Source: PFJX01 sp963713085
GTDB lineage: Bacteria > Pseudomonadota > Gammaproteobacteria > Burkholderiales > Thiobacillaceae
Length of the DNA: 64,000 bases
Assembly: GCA_963713085.1 (NCBI GenBank)
Contig: CAVQKQ010000015.1
Coordinates: 32,834 to 96,833 of the forward strand
Direction: 5' to 3'
Both the position numbers and the translations under genes were made by a program. The notes beneath the pieces were generated by a model. That model saw only the letters and a list, made by a program, of their open reading frames with translations. It had not been told where the DNA came from and did no database searches. Of this stretch, positions 51,430 through 60,347 are shown one piece after another (position 1 is the stretch's first letter; every line of letters begins with the position of its first letter).

Positions 51430-52387
51430 CGCCCTCGCCACCCTCCTGGTGTTCGACCTGGCGGGCCTGGCGCCGGACAGCCCCCTGGGCAGCGCCCTGC
51501 ATTTCTTCGTCATGGACGTGGCCAAGATCTTGGTGCTGCTCACCACGGTGATCTACATCATGGGCTGGCTGCGCGCACTGCTCACGCCGGAGCGGGTGCG
51601 GGCCGTGATGCGCGGCCGTTCCGGCCCGGGGGCCCGGCTCATGGCCGTCGGCCTGGGGGCGGTGACGCCGTTCTGCTCCTGCTCCTCCATTCCCCTGTTC
51701 ATCGGCTTCGTGGAGGCGGGCATTCCCCTGGGCGTGACCCTGTCCTTCCTGATCGCCAGCCCCATGGTGAACGAGGTGGCGGTGGTGGTGCTCACCAGCG
51801 CCGTGGGCTGGCGGATCACCCTCGCCTACGTGCTCACCGGCCTCACCATTGCCTTCGTCGGCGGCTACGTGCTCCAGGCCCTGAAGCTGGAACGCTGGGT
51901 GGAGGGCTACGTCTGGAAGATCCGCATGGGCGAAGCCCGGGTCGCCGCCGCCGACAACTCCCTGCGGGCCCGCCACGACTACGCCTGGAACGAGGTGCGC
52001 CAGATCGTCGGCCGCATTTGGAAGTACGTGCTGATCGGCGTGGGCATCGGCGCCGTGATCCACGGCTACGTGCCGGCGGACTTTGTCGCCCGGATCAGCG
52101 GCGATGGCAGCCTGCTTTCAGTGATTGCCGCCGTGCTGATGGGTGTGCCTATGTATTCCGATGCAGTGGGCATCATTCCGGTGGCCGAGGCCCTGCTGGG
52201 CAAGGGCGTGCCTATTGGAACAGTATTGGCCTTCATGATGGCGGTGACCGCCTTGTCCCTGCCGGAGATGCTGATCCTGCGCAAGGTGGCCCGCTGGCCC
52301 CTGCTGGGGGTCTTCGCCGGTTATCTCGCCCTTGCCTTCGTGGTGGTCGGCGTGAGTTTCAATGCCTTGAGGAGTGTCCTGACATGA
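51422..52387 (+). CDS. YraQ/ArsP-family permease
   Basis: This 321-residue membrane protein is of the DUF318/YraQ type. The Cys motif GAVTPFCSCSSIPLFIGF and the region FLIASPMVNEVAVVVL are diagnostic. ArsP members export organoarsenicals. YraQ proteins next to a thioredoxin-like gene, as here, are common in arsenic operons. The substrate is not proven by sequence. Confidence 0.88.
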   Translation: MFDALATLLVFDLAGLAPDSPLGSALHFFVMDVAKILVLLTTVIYIMGWLRALLTPERVRAVMRGRSGPGARLMAVGLGAVTPFCSCSSIPLFIGFVEAGIPLGVTLSFLIASPMVNEVAVVVLTSAVGWRITLAYVLTGLTIAFVGGYVLQALKLERWVEGYVWKIRMGEARVAAADNSLRARHDYAWNEVRQIVGRIWKYVLIGVGIGAVIHGYVPADFVARISGDGSLLSVIAAVLMGVPMYSDAVGIIPVAEALLGKGVPIGTVLAFMMAVTALSLPEMLILRKVARWPLLGVFAGYLALAFVVVGVSFNALRSVLT

Positions 52388-52725
52388 GTGAATCCAAGCC
52401 TGCCGAACTGCACCCTTCCATCGTCGCCCTGGTGTCCCTGGCGGCCAACATCGCCTGCAACCATCCCAAACAGGGCCTGTGCCAGGTGGGCCGGCTCAAG
52501 GAGTACGGGGTCGCCAGGGAACAGATCGACGCGGTGATCGAGATCGCCCGCCACATCCGGGACGAGGCGTCCCAACAACTGGACGCCCAGTTCGACGCCG
52601 CCTATGCCGAGGCCATGGCGCCACCCAAGCCAAAGATCACGCCCGACCCCTTTGCCAACATCGCCGTGGTGGAGACCGGCGGCGCCTGTTGCACGCCCAC
52701 CCAATCCGGGCAGTCCTGCTGCTGA
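52384..52725 (+). CDS. CMD-like small protein with Cys-rich tail
   Basis: This 113-residue protein overlaps the permease stop (ATGA). The core IVALVSLAANIACNHPKQGL, then EYGVAREQIDAVIEIARHIR, recalls carboxymuconolactone-decarboxylase/AhpD helices, but the CxxC is spaced out (C-x7-C). The last residues, GGACCTPTQSGQSCC, contain four Cys and could bind arsenite. A role as As(III) carrier to the exporter is an inference from context. Confidence 0.6.
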   Translation: MSESKPAELHPSIVALVSLAANIACNHPKQGLCQVGRLKEYGVAREQIDAVIEIARHIRDEASQQLDAQFDAAYAEAMAPPKPKITPDPFANIAVVETGGACCTPTQSGQSCC

Positions 52726-52735
52726 GGGAGAAACC

Positions 52736-52966
52736 ATGAAGAACGTGAAAGTGCTGGGTACCGGCTGCCGCAACTGCGAAACCACGGTGAAGCTGATCGA
52801 GGAGGTGGCCCGTAACAAGGGCGTGGCGATCCAGCTGGAAAAGATCGATCAGATCGCCGACATCCTGGGCTACGGCGTCATGTCCACGCCGGGGGTGGTG
52901 GTGGACGGCCAGGTGGTCCACGCCGGTGGCGTGCCGGACCGGAAGAAGGTGGAAGGTTGGCTGTAA
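52736..52966 (+). CDS. Small thioredoxin-like protein (TM0996 type)
   Basis: This 76-residue redox protein has the active site GCRNC (Cys11, Cys14) and MSTPGVVVDGQ as cis-Pro loop. Such proteins sit beside YraQ permeases. It may reduce the permease thiols or the arsenate reductases. It is the last gene of the ars operon. Confidence 0.83.
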   Translation: MKNVKVLGTGCRNCETTVKLIEEVARNKGVAIQLEKIDQIADILGYGVMSTPGVVVDGQVVHAGGVPDRKKVEGWL

Positions 52967-53044
52967 CACCCCGGCTGGCCAGGGGATATCGCTAGAATGG
53001 CGGCCATCGACACATCCAATCTCTTGTCCTCCGGAGTCCGCGCC

Positions 53045-53872
53045 ATGACCGAGCCTCTCGCTGCCCTGGACCAGGTTCAATCCACCGCAATCGACCTGGG
53101 CCTGAAGTTCGGTCCCAAGCTGCTGGTGGCCTTGGCCATCCTGACCGTCGGCCATTTCGTCGGCCGCTGGGTGGGCAGCCTGGCGGACAAGCTGCTCACC
53201 CGCCTGGAACTGGACGTCACCCTTCGTATCCTGCTGGTGCGCATAGCCCGGCTGCTGGTGCTGGCCCTGTTCCTGGTCATGGCCCTGCAGAACCTGGGGG
53301 TGGAACTGCTGCCCCTGATCGCCGGCCTGGGCGTGGCCGGTGCCGGCGTCGCCCTGGCCATGCAGGGGGTGCTGGGCAATCTGGCGGCTGGCCTCACCAT
53401 CATCTTCACCCGGCCGTTCAAGGTGGGGGAATACATTTCCATCGTCGGCGAGGAAGGGGACGTGGCGGCCATCTCCCTGTTCCACACCGTCCTGAACCAC
53501 CCGGATCGCTCCACGGTGGTGATCCCCAACCGCAAGATCGTCGGCGAGATCCTGCACAACTACGGTGGCTTGCGGCAGATGGCGGTAACCGTGGGGGTGG
53601 CCTACGACACGGATATGAATCAGGCACTGGCCGCGGTCCGGGACGTCCTGGGCGCCAACCCGCGGGTGCTCAAGGACCCGGAACCCCTGATCCAGGTGAT
53701 CACCCTGGCGGATTCCTCGGTGAACATCGCGGTGAAGCCCTGGGTCCAGGTGCGGGACTATTACGACGCCATCGGCGATGTCAACAAGGCTCTGCTGGAG
53801 ACCTTCCGCGCCCGGGGCATCGTCATACCTTTCCCGCAAAGAGAGGTGCGTCTGCTGGGCAATGCGGCTTGA
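53045..53872 (+). CDS. MscS-family small-conductance mechanosensitive channel
   Basis: The protein has 275 residues from the ATG at 53045 with a GGAG site. An earlier ATG at 52997 overlaps a TAGAAT -10-like box and is rejected. Three N-terminal helices end in the pore helix AGLGVAGAGVALAMQGVLGN, then LAAGLTIIFTRPFKVGEYI. The beta domain has TVVIPNRKIVGEIL, and a C-terminal alpha/beta domain follows. It releases solutes on hypo-osmotic shock. Confidence 0.93.
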   Translation: MTEPLAALDQVQSTAIDLGLKFGPKLLVALAILTVGHFVGRWVGSLADKLLTRLELDVTLRILLVRIARLLVLALFLVMALQNLGVELLPLIAGLGVAGAGVALAMQGVLGNLAAGLTIIFTRPFKVGEYISIVGEEGDVAAISLFHTVLNHPDRSTVVIPNRKIVGEILHNYGGLRQMAVTVGVAYDTDMNQALAAVRDVLGANPRVLKDPEPLIQVITLADSSVNIAVKPWVQVRDYYDAIGDVNKALLETFRARGIVIPFPQREVRLLGNAA

Positions 53873-53966
53873 TCGGGTTTCCGGGCGGGATGGTCGGGAT
53901 TCCAGCCATGGCCGTCGCCACGATGCCTCGATGATTGGGTGGATTTGCCGTGCCCAAAAAGGAATC

Positions 53967-54043
53967 TGGCCCGCCCGGCGCGATTCGAACGCACGACCCC
54001 TGCCTTCGGAGGGCAGTACTCTATCCAGCTGAGCTACGGGCGG
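53967..54043 (-). tRNA. tRNA-Arg (anticodon CCG)
   Basis: This is a 77-base minus-strand cloverleaf with encoded CCA. The acceptor arms are CCGCCCG and CGGGCGG. The D-arm is GTAGCTCAGCTGGATAGAGT. The anticodon arm CTGCC-CTCCGAA-GGCAG gives CCG, reading codon CGG. Confidence 0.95.
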
Positions 54044-54072
54044 AAGGGCGCGTAGCATAGCATAGGGAGGAT

Positions 54073-54100
54073 TTGGCTGGCAGGCCAAAACCCTTATAAT
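54073..54100 (+). promoter_or_regulatory. Sigma-70 promoter of cytochrome c5 gene
   Basis: TTGGCT (54073-54078), 16-base spacer, TATAAT (54095-54100), 41 bases before the ATG of the cytochrome gene. An inverted repeat TTGGC/GCCAA overlaps the -35. Confidence 0.65.
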
Positions 54101-54141
54101 CCACCGGTTTTCAAATTCTCAGTCAAACAGGTGCTGCAATC

Positions 54142-54951
54142 ATGGCCGACCACCACGAAATGACAAAAACGACGCCAAAGGACTTCCTTCTGGCCACTTT
54201 AGGCGGGCTGTTCGCGCCGGGTTTTGCGATCTTCTTGATCGTCATGCTGTTCCTGGGCATCCAGGGTCGCATGGGCAAACCGGACCCCGCCCCCGAGGCT
54301 GACAAGGAAGTGCGCGCGCGCATCCAGCCCTTCGGCGTATCCATGGCGATCGACCCCAATGCGCCCAAGCTGGATCGCACCGGGGAGCAGGTTTTCAACG
54401 AGGTGTGCTCGGGCTGCCACGAATCAGGCGCACTGGGCTCGCCCAAGTACAAGGACCACGCCGCCTGGGCGCCGCGTATCGCCAAGGGTTACGAAACCCT
54501 GCTGGACCATGCCTTCAAGGGGTTCAACAAGATGCCCTCCCGCGGCGGCGATCCCGACCTGAGCGATATCGAGGTGGCCCGGGCCCTGGTGTTCATGGCC
54601 AACGCCGGTGGCGCCAAGTTCGAGGCGGTCTTGAAGAAGGAGCCGGTGCCCACGGCGGCGGACATCGCCCGGGGCAAGGTGGTGTACGCCGAGAACTGCG
54701 CCTACTGCCACGATACCGGCCTGACCGGCGCGCAGAAGCTGACCGACGCCGAAGCCTGGGCGCCCCTGGTCAAACAAGGCTATACCGCCCTCTATGGCGC
54801 GGCCATCAACGGCACCTTCGGCGGCCCGGCCAAGGGCGGCAACGACAAGCTGTCCGATGCCGATACCAAGGTGGCGGTGGATTACATGGTGGACCAGGCG
54901 AATATGGCCATCGCCGCTGCGGCTACGGCCAAGATGACGGCCAGCAAGTAA
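54142..54951 (+). CDS. Membrane-anchored dihaem cytochrome c5
   Basis: This 269-residue protein has one N-terminal membrane segment (LLATLGGLFAPGFAIFLIVML, about 16-36) and two cytochrome c domains. Haem sites are CSGCH (about 91-95) and CAYCH (about 190-194), with distal Met candidates in NKMPSRGG and, for the second haem, less clear. The tail is Ala-rich. It carries electrons in the periplasm, likely to a terminal oxidase. It is monocistronic between a promoter and a strong terminator. Confidence 0.92.
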   Translation: MADHHEMTKTTPKDFLLATLGGLFAPGFAIFLIVMLFLGIQGRMGKPDPAPEADKEVRARIQPFGVSMAIDPNAPKLDRTGEQVFNEVCSGCHESGALGSPKYKDHAAWAPRIAKGYETLLDHAFKGFNKMPSRGGDPDLSDIEVARALVFMANAGGAKFEAVLKKEPVPTAADIARGKVVYAENCAYCHDTGLTGAQKLTDAEAWAPLVKQGYTALYGAAINGTFGGPAKGGNDKLSDADTKVAVDYMVDQANMAIAAAATAKMTASK

Positions 54952-54964
54952 GCCTGCAGGAAAA

Positions 54965-54995
54965 CAAAAAACGCGGCCTAGGCCGCGTTTTTTTC
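54965..54995. terminator. Bidirectional terminator between cytochrome c5 and rep
   Basis: A perfect palindrome ACGCGGCCTAGGCCGCGT (54971-54988) is flanked by A6 on the left and T7 on the right, so it works for both convergent genes. Confidence 0.95.
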
Positions 54996-55005
54996 ATCTA
55001 TGCCA

Positions 55006-57006
55006 CTATTTCGCTGTGCCGCCCAGCAATGCCTTGAGTGCGGAAAGGCGGCGGTTGCCGTCGTCCTTGGCAGCGCCTTCCTCCTGGTTTGCGCCGGTCC
55101 GTCGGACCTCGGCCGGATCAAGCTCCGCCAGGAATCGTGAAGGTTCGCAGACAACCGTTTCTCCACCTCGCTTGCGCTTGCCGCACCAAGTGATGGTGAG
55201 GGCCTTGCGGGCCCGGGTGATGCCCACATACATGAGGCGCCGCTCCTCTTCAAGCCGGTCTCCCTCCAGGCATTCCCGGTGGGGCAGGATCTCTTCCTCC
55301 ACACCCACCAGGTAGACGTTGCCGAATTCCAGGCCCTTGGCGGCATGGAGGGTAGACAGGCGCACGGCGTCCACCTCGGTGTCGCTCTTGCCTTCCAGCA
55401 GGTTCATCAGGGTGACGGTCTGGGTCAGCTCGATCAGGGTCTTCTCGTCCTCCTCGCCCTTCTTCGACAGCCAGTCCACGAATTCCCGCACGTTTTCCCA
55501 TTTGGCCTTGGCGGCCCGGTCGTCCTCGCTGTCGTAGAGCCATTCCTCGTAGTGGATGGCGGCCAGGAGTTCTTCCAGCAGGCGGCCGGCCGGCTCCTTT
55601 TCCGCGCGGAAGGCGATCCGGTTGATGAAATCGCAGAATTCGACCAGGGGATGCAACTGTCGGTCCGCCAGGGCGGCCTGGAAGCCTTCCTCGTAGGTTG
55701 CCTCGAACAGGCTGACATGACGTTGTCCGGCGTGGTCCCCGAGCCGTTCCAGGGTGGCCACTCCGACGCCTCTGCGGGGTGTGGTGGCGGCCCGGATGAA
55801 GGCGGGATCGTCGTCCTGGTTTGCGATCAGGCGCAGGTAGGCGGTCAGGTCCTTGATCTCGGCCTTGTCGAAGAAGGACTGGCCGCCGGACAGCTGGTAG
55901 GGGATCTTGGCCTCCCGCAGGGCCTCCTCGAACAGGCGGGCCTGATGGTTTCCGCGGTACAGGACGGCGTAGTCGGCGTGGCGGGTGCGATGTTCGAACT
56001 TGTGGGCCGAGATGCGCATGGCCACGGTCTCCGCCTCGTGCCGGTCGTCCCGGCATTGCAGCAGTTCGACGTGGCTGCCCAGCCCCAATTCGCTCCACAG
56101 GTTCTTCTCGTGAAGGCGCGGGTTGTTGCGGATAACGCTATTGGCGGCCCGCAGGATGCGCTGGCTGGAGCGGTAGTTCTGGGTCAGGGGGATGATTTTC
56201 AGGTGGGGCCAGTCCCGGGTCAGGCGGCGCAGGTTTTCCACGTCGGCGCCGCGCCAGGCATAGATGGCCTGGTCGTCGTCGCCCACTGCGGTGAAGCGGC
56301 CCATGGGCCCGGCCAGGAGCTTCATCAGTTCGTACTGGGCGCCGTTGGTGTCCTGGTATTCGTCCACCAGCAGGTAACGCAGGCGTCCCTGCCAGGACGA
56401 GAGTGCCTCCGGATGCTCACGGAACAGGACCACCGACAGCCGGATCAGATCATCGAAGTCCATGGCCTGATAGGCCCGCAGGGTGTTCTGATAGTCGCGG
56501 TAGGCATTGGCAACTTGCCGTTCGGACTCGTCCTGGGCGGCGGTTACCGCCTCGCCCGGGGTGAGCAGCGCGTTCTTCCAATTGGAGATCACCGCCGCCG
56601 CCTGGCGCAGGCTGCTCTTGTCCGGATTCCGGAGGATGTCGGACAGGATCTGCTGGGCGTCCGCGGCATCCAGAACCGAGAACCGGGGCTTGTAGCCCAG
56701 CCGCTTGGCGTCGTGGCGCAGGATGTGCAGACCCAGGGAGTGGAAGGTGGAGACCGTCAGGCCCTTGGCCGCCTTGCCGGGCAGCAGCTCGCCGACCCGC
56801 TCGCGCATCTCCCGTGCCGCCTTGTTGGTGAAGGTGATGGCTGCGACGTGGCGGGCCTCGATGCCGCAGGCGGTGACCAGCCAGGCGATCTTGCGGGTGA
56901 TGACCCGGGTCTTGCCGGAGCCGGCGCCAGCCAGGACCAGCAGGGGACCGTCGAGATACTTTACAGCTTCCCGCTGTTGCGGGTTGAGATCGTCGAGCTG
57001 GGACAT
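55006..57006 (-). CDS. rep: ATP-dependent DNA helicase Rep
   Basis: This is a 666-residue SF1A 3'-5' helicase that helps replication forks pass proteins. Walker A is AGAGSGKT (about 26-33), motif II LLVDEYQDTNGAQY, motif III GDDDQAIYAWRGAD and motif VI YVGITRARKALTI. The length fits Rep and it lacks the UvrD C-terminal tudor domain. It is the second SF1 helicase in the window (uvrD at 10.3 kb). Confidence 0.96.
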   Translation of the reverse strand: MSQLDDLNPQQREAVKYLDGPLLVLAGAGSGKTRVITRKIAWLVTACGIEARHVAAITFTNKAAREMRERVGELLPGKAAKGLTVSTFHSLGLHILRHDAKRLGYKPRFSVLDAADAQQILSDILRNPDKSSLRQAAAVISNWKNALLTPGEAVTAAQDESERQVANAYRDYQNTLRAYQAMDFDDLIRLSVVLFREHPEALSSWQGRLRYLLVDEYQDTNGAQYELMKLLAGPMGRFTAVGDDDQAIYAWRGADVENLRRLTRDWPHLKIIPLTQNYRSSQRILRAANSVIRNNPRLHEKNLWSELGLGSHVELLQCRDDRHEAETVAMRISAHKFEHRTRHADYAVLYRGNHQARLFEEALREAKIPYQLSGGQSFFDKAEIKDLTAYLRLIANQDDDPAFIRAATTPRRGVGVATLERLGDHAGQRHVSLFEATYEEGFQAALADRQLHPLVEFCDFINRIAFRAEKEPAGRLLEELLAAIHYEEWLYDSEDDRAAKAKWENVREFVDWLSKKGEEDEKTLIELTQTVTLMNLLEGKSDTEVDAVRLSTLHAAKGLEFGNVYLVGVEEEILPHRECLEGDRLEEERRLMYVGITRARKALTITWCGKRKRGGETVVCEPSRFLAELDPAEVRRTGANQEEGAAKDDGNRRLSALKALLGGTAK

Positions 57007-57028
57007 GCGGGTACGGTGGAGAAAATGA

Positions 57029-57053
57029 AAACGGCCCGCGGGGCGGGCCGTTT
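57029..57053 (-). terminator. Terminator of cytochrome c4 gene
   Basis: AAACGGCCCGC and GCGGGCCGTTT form an 11-bp stem around a GGG/CCC loop, followed on the minus strand by a T-rich run (ttttcattttc). It lies 18 bases after the cytochrome c4 stop and before rep. Confidence 0.9.
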
Positions 57054-57070
57054 GCGTGATCGAAAAATGA

Positions 57071-57688
57071 TCAGCGCAGGCCGTTCACGTATTCGGCCAC
57101 CGCCTTCATTTCCTGATCGGTCATCTTGCGGGCGATGACTTCCATCATCTTGCCGCCGTCATTGGCACGATCGCCGCTTCGGAAATTCTTCAGCTGGGTC
57201 ACCACGTACTTGGCGTGCTGATTGGCCAGGCGCGGGAACTGGACCGGGATGCCGTCGCCGGTGGGACCGTGGCAGGCGGCGCAGGCGGGGACGCCGCTAC
57301 CCTGGTTGCCACCCTTGAACAGCTTTTTGCCTTCCTCGACCAGGGCCGCGTCCTTGGCCTGCTTGGGCTTGGGTTGCTGGGCGCTGAAGTAGGCCGCCAG
57401 GTTGAGGATGTCGTCATCGCTGAGCTTGGCGGCATTGGGCGCCATGGTGGCGTTCTTGCGGGCACCGGAACGGAAATCGGTGAGCTGCTTGACGATGTAT
57501 TCCGGATGCTGCCCGGCCAGGACGGGATAGATGGGGTTGTTGCTGTTGCCATCGGTGGTGTGACAAGCGCCGCATACGCTGTCGACGATCTTAACCGCCT
57601 TGGCCGGATCGCCCTTGGCGGTGGTGGTGGGGTTTGCCCAGCTGGTGGTGGCAAACAGCAGACCGGCCAGTAGCGCGAAGAATTTCAT
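57071..57688 (-). CDS. Cytochrome c4 (dihaem, periplasmic)
   Basis: The protein has 205 residues: a signal peptide (MKFFALLAGLLFATTSWA) and two cytochrome c domains, with CGACH (about 39-43) and CAACH (about 135-139). Met ligands are likely in ATMAPNAAKLSDDD and GGKMMEVIARKMTD. It donates electrons to terminal oxidases or denitrification enzymes. It is divergent from engB. Confidence 0.94.
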   Translation of the reverse strand: MKFFALLAGLLFATTSWANPTTTAKGDPAKAVKIVDSVCGACHTTDGNSNNPIYPVLAGQHPEYIVKQLTDFRSGARKNATMAPNAAKLSDDDILNLAAYFSAQQPKPKQAKDAALVEEGKKLFKGGNQGSGVPACAACHGPTGDGIPVQFPRLANQHAKYVVTQLKNFRSGDRANDGGKMMEVIARKMTDQEMKAVAEYVNGLR

Positions 57689-57767
57689 GTATCGCTCCTT
57701 AAATCCTGAATGACAGCAACGGAAAATCGCGGCATTGTAGCGGGCCAGGAATTATCGTGCCAGCCTT

Positions 57768-58389
57768 GTGCTAAACGCCGCTTTTCATATCTCCGTCGCT
57801 CATCTGCGTGACCTGCCTGTCGACAGCCTTGCCGAAGTGGCCTTCGCGGGCCGCTCGAATGCCGGCAAAGTCAAGTGCGATCAATACGTTATGCAATCAT
57901 AAACGCCTCGCTTTCGTCAGCAAGATGCCGGGCCGTACCCAGCTTTTGAACTACTTCCGGGTCGAGGAGGGCCGTTTCCTGGTGGATCTGCCCGGCTACG
58001 GTTTCGCCAAGGCGCCCAAGGAACAGAAGTGGGCCTGGCAGGAGTTGATCGGTGGATATCTCGCCGCCAGGCCTCAGTTGGCTGGCCTGGTGCTGATCAT
58101 GGATATCCGCCATCCCCTGACCGACCTGGACTGGGGACTGCTGGATTGGTTTCGTCCTTCTGGCCGTCCGGTGCATGCCTTGTTGTCGAAAAGCGACAAG
58201 CTGTCCCGTGGTGCGGCCATCCAGGCCTTGCACACGGTCAAGGCGGATCTGGAAAAGGCGGGCATGACAGCCTCCGCGCAGTTATTCTCCAGCCTGAAGC
58301 GAGTCGGCGTGGAAGAGGCGGAGGACGTGGTGCGTGCCTGGTTGGGCACGCCCAAAAAAAACCCGGCTCAAGGGGAAAAGGCCGGGTGA
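57768..58389 (+). pseudogene. engB: Ribosome-biogenesis GTPase EngB/YsxC with a P-loop frameshift
   Basis: The frame beginning at GTG 57768 reads AAFHISVAHLRDLPVDSLAE then VAFAGRSNAGK and then leaves register. The following frame gives KSSAINTLCNHKRLAFVSK, MPGRTQLLNYF, VDLPGYGFAKAP (G3), LLSKSDKLSRG (G4) and the normal C-terminus. One extra A in GGCAAAGTC (57867-57869) explains the break; with it removed the P-loop is GRSNAGKSSAIN. EngB is essential in many bacteria, so this is either a sequence error, a recoding site, or a true loss compensated elsewhere. Confidence 0.88.
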
Positions 58390-58393
58390 AAGT

Positions 58394-58416
58394 TGCCTTA
58401 ATGTTGCATTAAGGCA
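58394..58416 (+). terminator. Hairpin downstream of engB
   Basis: TGCCTTAATG-ttg-CATTAAGGCA is a perfect 10-bp stem 5 bases after the engB stop. There is no T-run, so it may be a weak terminator or a transcript stabiliser. Confidence 0.5.
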
Positions 58417-58559
58417 CCCGCTCAGGGAGGAGAAGCGGGAGACGAAGCGACTCGCCTGGCTAGATAGATGGTGGAAACCTCGATTGGTTCCCTGTTTGAA
58501 TCCGTGGTGAATTGGTACATTTGTTTCAAAATCTGTTTGAGATAGTGGAGCGGAAATAC

Positions 58560-59564
58560 ATGTTTGACCTGTCCAGTTTCCCCCGCAAGCGCATGCGCCG
58601 CATGCGCCGGGATGACTTTTCCCGCCGCTTGATGCGGGAAAACGTGCTTACCCCCTCGGACCTGATCCTTCCTGTGTTCGTGCTGGAAGGGGAAAACCGC
58701 GTCGAGGACGTGTCCTCCATGCCGGGTGTCCAGCGCATGAGCCTGGATCGCCTCTATGGCGTGGCGGAGTCGTGCCTGGAATTGGGCGTGCCGGCCATGG
58801 CCTTGTTCCCGGTGGTGGATGCCGGCTTGAAATCCCTGGATGCGGCGGAAGCCTACAACCCCGACGGCCTTGTGCCCCGGGTGGTGGCCGGCCTCAAGGC
58901 CCGTTTCCCTGAACTGGGCGTGATTACCGACGTGGCCCTGGATCCCTATACCAGCCATGGTCAGGATGGCCTCATTGACGCGTCTGGCTATGTGCTCAAT
59001 GACGAGACCATCGCCGTGCTGACCCGGCAAGCTGAAAGCCATGCCGCCGCCGGCGCGGACGTGGTGGCGCCCTCGGACATGATGGACGGCCGCATCCATG
59101 CCGTGCGCGAGGCCCTGGATGCTGCCGGATTTATTTACACTCGCATCCTGGCCTATTCCGCCAAGTTCGCTTCAAGCTTCTACGGTCCGTTTCGCGATGC
59201 CGTCGGCTCCGCCGCCAACCTGGGCAAGGGCGACAAGGCTACTTATCAGATGGACCCGGCCAATTCCGACGAGGCGTTGTGGGAAGTCGGCCTGGACCTG
59301 CAGGAAGGCGCCGACATGGTCATGATCAAGCCCGGCATGCCCTATCTGGATATTGTCCGCCGTGTGAAGGATACCTACCGGGCCCCCACCTATGTCTATC
59401 AGGTGAGTGGCGAGTACGCAATGCTGAAGGCCGCCGCCCAGAACGGTTGGCTGGACGAGCGGGCCTGCGTGGTGGAAAGCCTGCTGGGCTTCAAGCGCGC
59501 GGGCGCGGATGGAGTGTTGACCTACTTCGCGCTGGATGCCGCGCGTTGGTTGGCGCAGAAGTGA
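58560..59564 (+). CDS. hemB: Delta-aminolevulinic acid dehydratase (porphobilinogen synthase)
   Basis: It joins two 5-aminolevulinate molecules into porphobilinogen in haem synthesis. It is 334 residues from the ATG at 58560 with a GGAG site. Active-site lysines occur in YSAKFASSFYGPFRDA and MIKPGMPYLDIV. The metal region carries Asp (DVALDPYTSHGQDGLID), so it is the Mg-type enzyme without the Zn-binding Cys triplet. It sits downstream of engB as in other betaproteobacteria. The 170 bases before it hold only the hairpin at 58394-58416 and the ribosome binding site. Confidence 0.97.
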   Translation: MFDLSSFPRKRMRRMRRDDFSRRLMRENVLTPSDLILPVFVLEGENRVEDVSSMPGVQRMSLDRLYGVAESCLELGVPAMALFPVVDAGLKSLDAAEAYNPDGLVPRVVAGLKARFPELGVITDVALDPYTSHGQDGLIDASGYVLNDETIAVLTRQAESHAAAGADVVAPSDMMDGRIHAVREALDAAGFIYTRILAYSAKFASSFYGPFRDAVGSAANLGKGDKATYQMDPANSDEALWEVGLDLQEGADMVMIKPGMPYLDIVRRVKDTYRAPTYVYQVSGEYAMLKAAAQNGWLDERACVVESLLGFKRAGADGVLTYFALDAARWLAQK

Positions 59565-59612
59565 TCCTGTGGAAGCAGCGTCAGTCTGTTGAAATACGAG
59601 TGCGGGGCTTGG

Positions 59613-60347
59613 CTACACGTAGCGCGCGCGGCGTTCCCGCTCCATGCGGTTGATGAAGCGCTGTATTTCGGTTTCCACGCTTGGGGGCAGGTCGATGAAC
59701 TGGCAGCCTGCACGGTGGGTGAGACGGCCATTCTTCAGGGTGATGTCGAATGTGTTGCGCACCACCAGACTGATCGCGAATTCGCCGGTGCCGGGCATGG
59801 CAATTCGGCAACCGTGGTAATTCCTGCCCGGGACCAGGATGCCCGATCCCTCATAAGCCAGCATGCCTACACCGCCGATGCTGATGTCCACCACGGTCGT
59901 CTCGAGGAAATTGCCGCCGGTATTGATCATGCATCTCACCGGGTTGACCATTGAGGTGATTAAACGGTAATACTCGCGTCGTTGCAGGCGCAGCAATTCC
60001 GTGGGGAACCTTACCCGGAATACCGGCTCATTCCCCCGGGTTTCGGCCTGAAGATCATGGCCGGTAAATTGAATATGAACATGATCGCAGGTGGTGGCGC
60101 AGATGACCCTTCCGCTGGTTTGAAGCCGTGTGTTGAATTGTTGGCTTGATCCTTGCTCAAGGACCAGGTACCCCTGATCCGGTTCAAGGGCTACTATGGA
60201 GGATAGAACGAAGTCACTACCGTCCTCGCCGTAAAGAGCGACAGATGCCTTGGATTCCATGATGCCTTGGAGGATGCGCTGGATCTCATAGGGGTAACGG
60301 ACGAGGTAGCGTTCCTTGTCTTTGGCGGCAACGAGATCGATTTTCAT
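59613..60347 (-). CDS. PilZ-domain protein, flagellar-brake (YcgR) type
   Basis: The protein has 244 residues: an N-terminal YcgR-like domain (about 1-115) and a PilZ domain with the c-di-GMP-binding motifs RREYYR (RxxxR) and DISIGGVG (D/NxSxxG). It should respond to c-di-GMP and slow motility or act on another target. No flagellar genes lie nearby. It is divergent from the acyltransferase cluster. Confidence 0.88.
   Translation of the reverse strand: MKIDLVAAKDKERYLVRYPYEIQRILQGIMESKASVALYGEDGSDFVLSSIVALEPDQGYLVLEQGSSQQFNTRLQTSGRVICATTCDHVHIQFTGHDLQAETRGNEPVFRVRFPTELLRLQRREYYRLITSMVNPVRCMINTGGNFLETTVVDISIGGVGMLAYEGSGILVPGRNYHGCRIAMPGTGEFAISLVVRNTFDITLKNGRLTHRAGCQFIDLPPSVETEIQRFINRMERERRARYV

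Noticed and set aside
52997..53044. Earlier ATG for the MscS protein
   Set aside because: The codon lies at a TAGAAT promoter-like box and lacks a ribosome binding site; the ATG at 53045 has GGAG.
54073..54100. TTGGC/GCCAA as a specific regulator site
   Set aside because: A 5-bp arm is too short to claim beyond the promoter itself.
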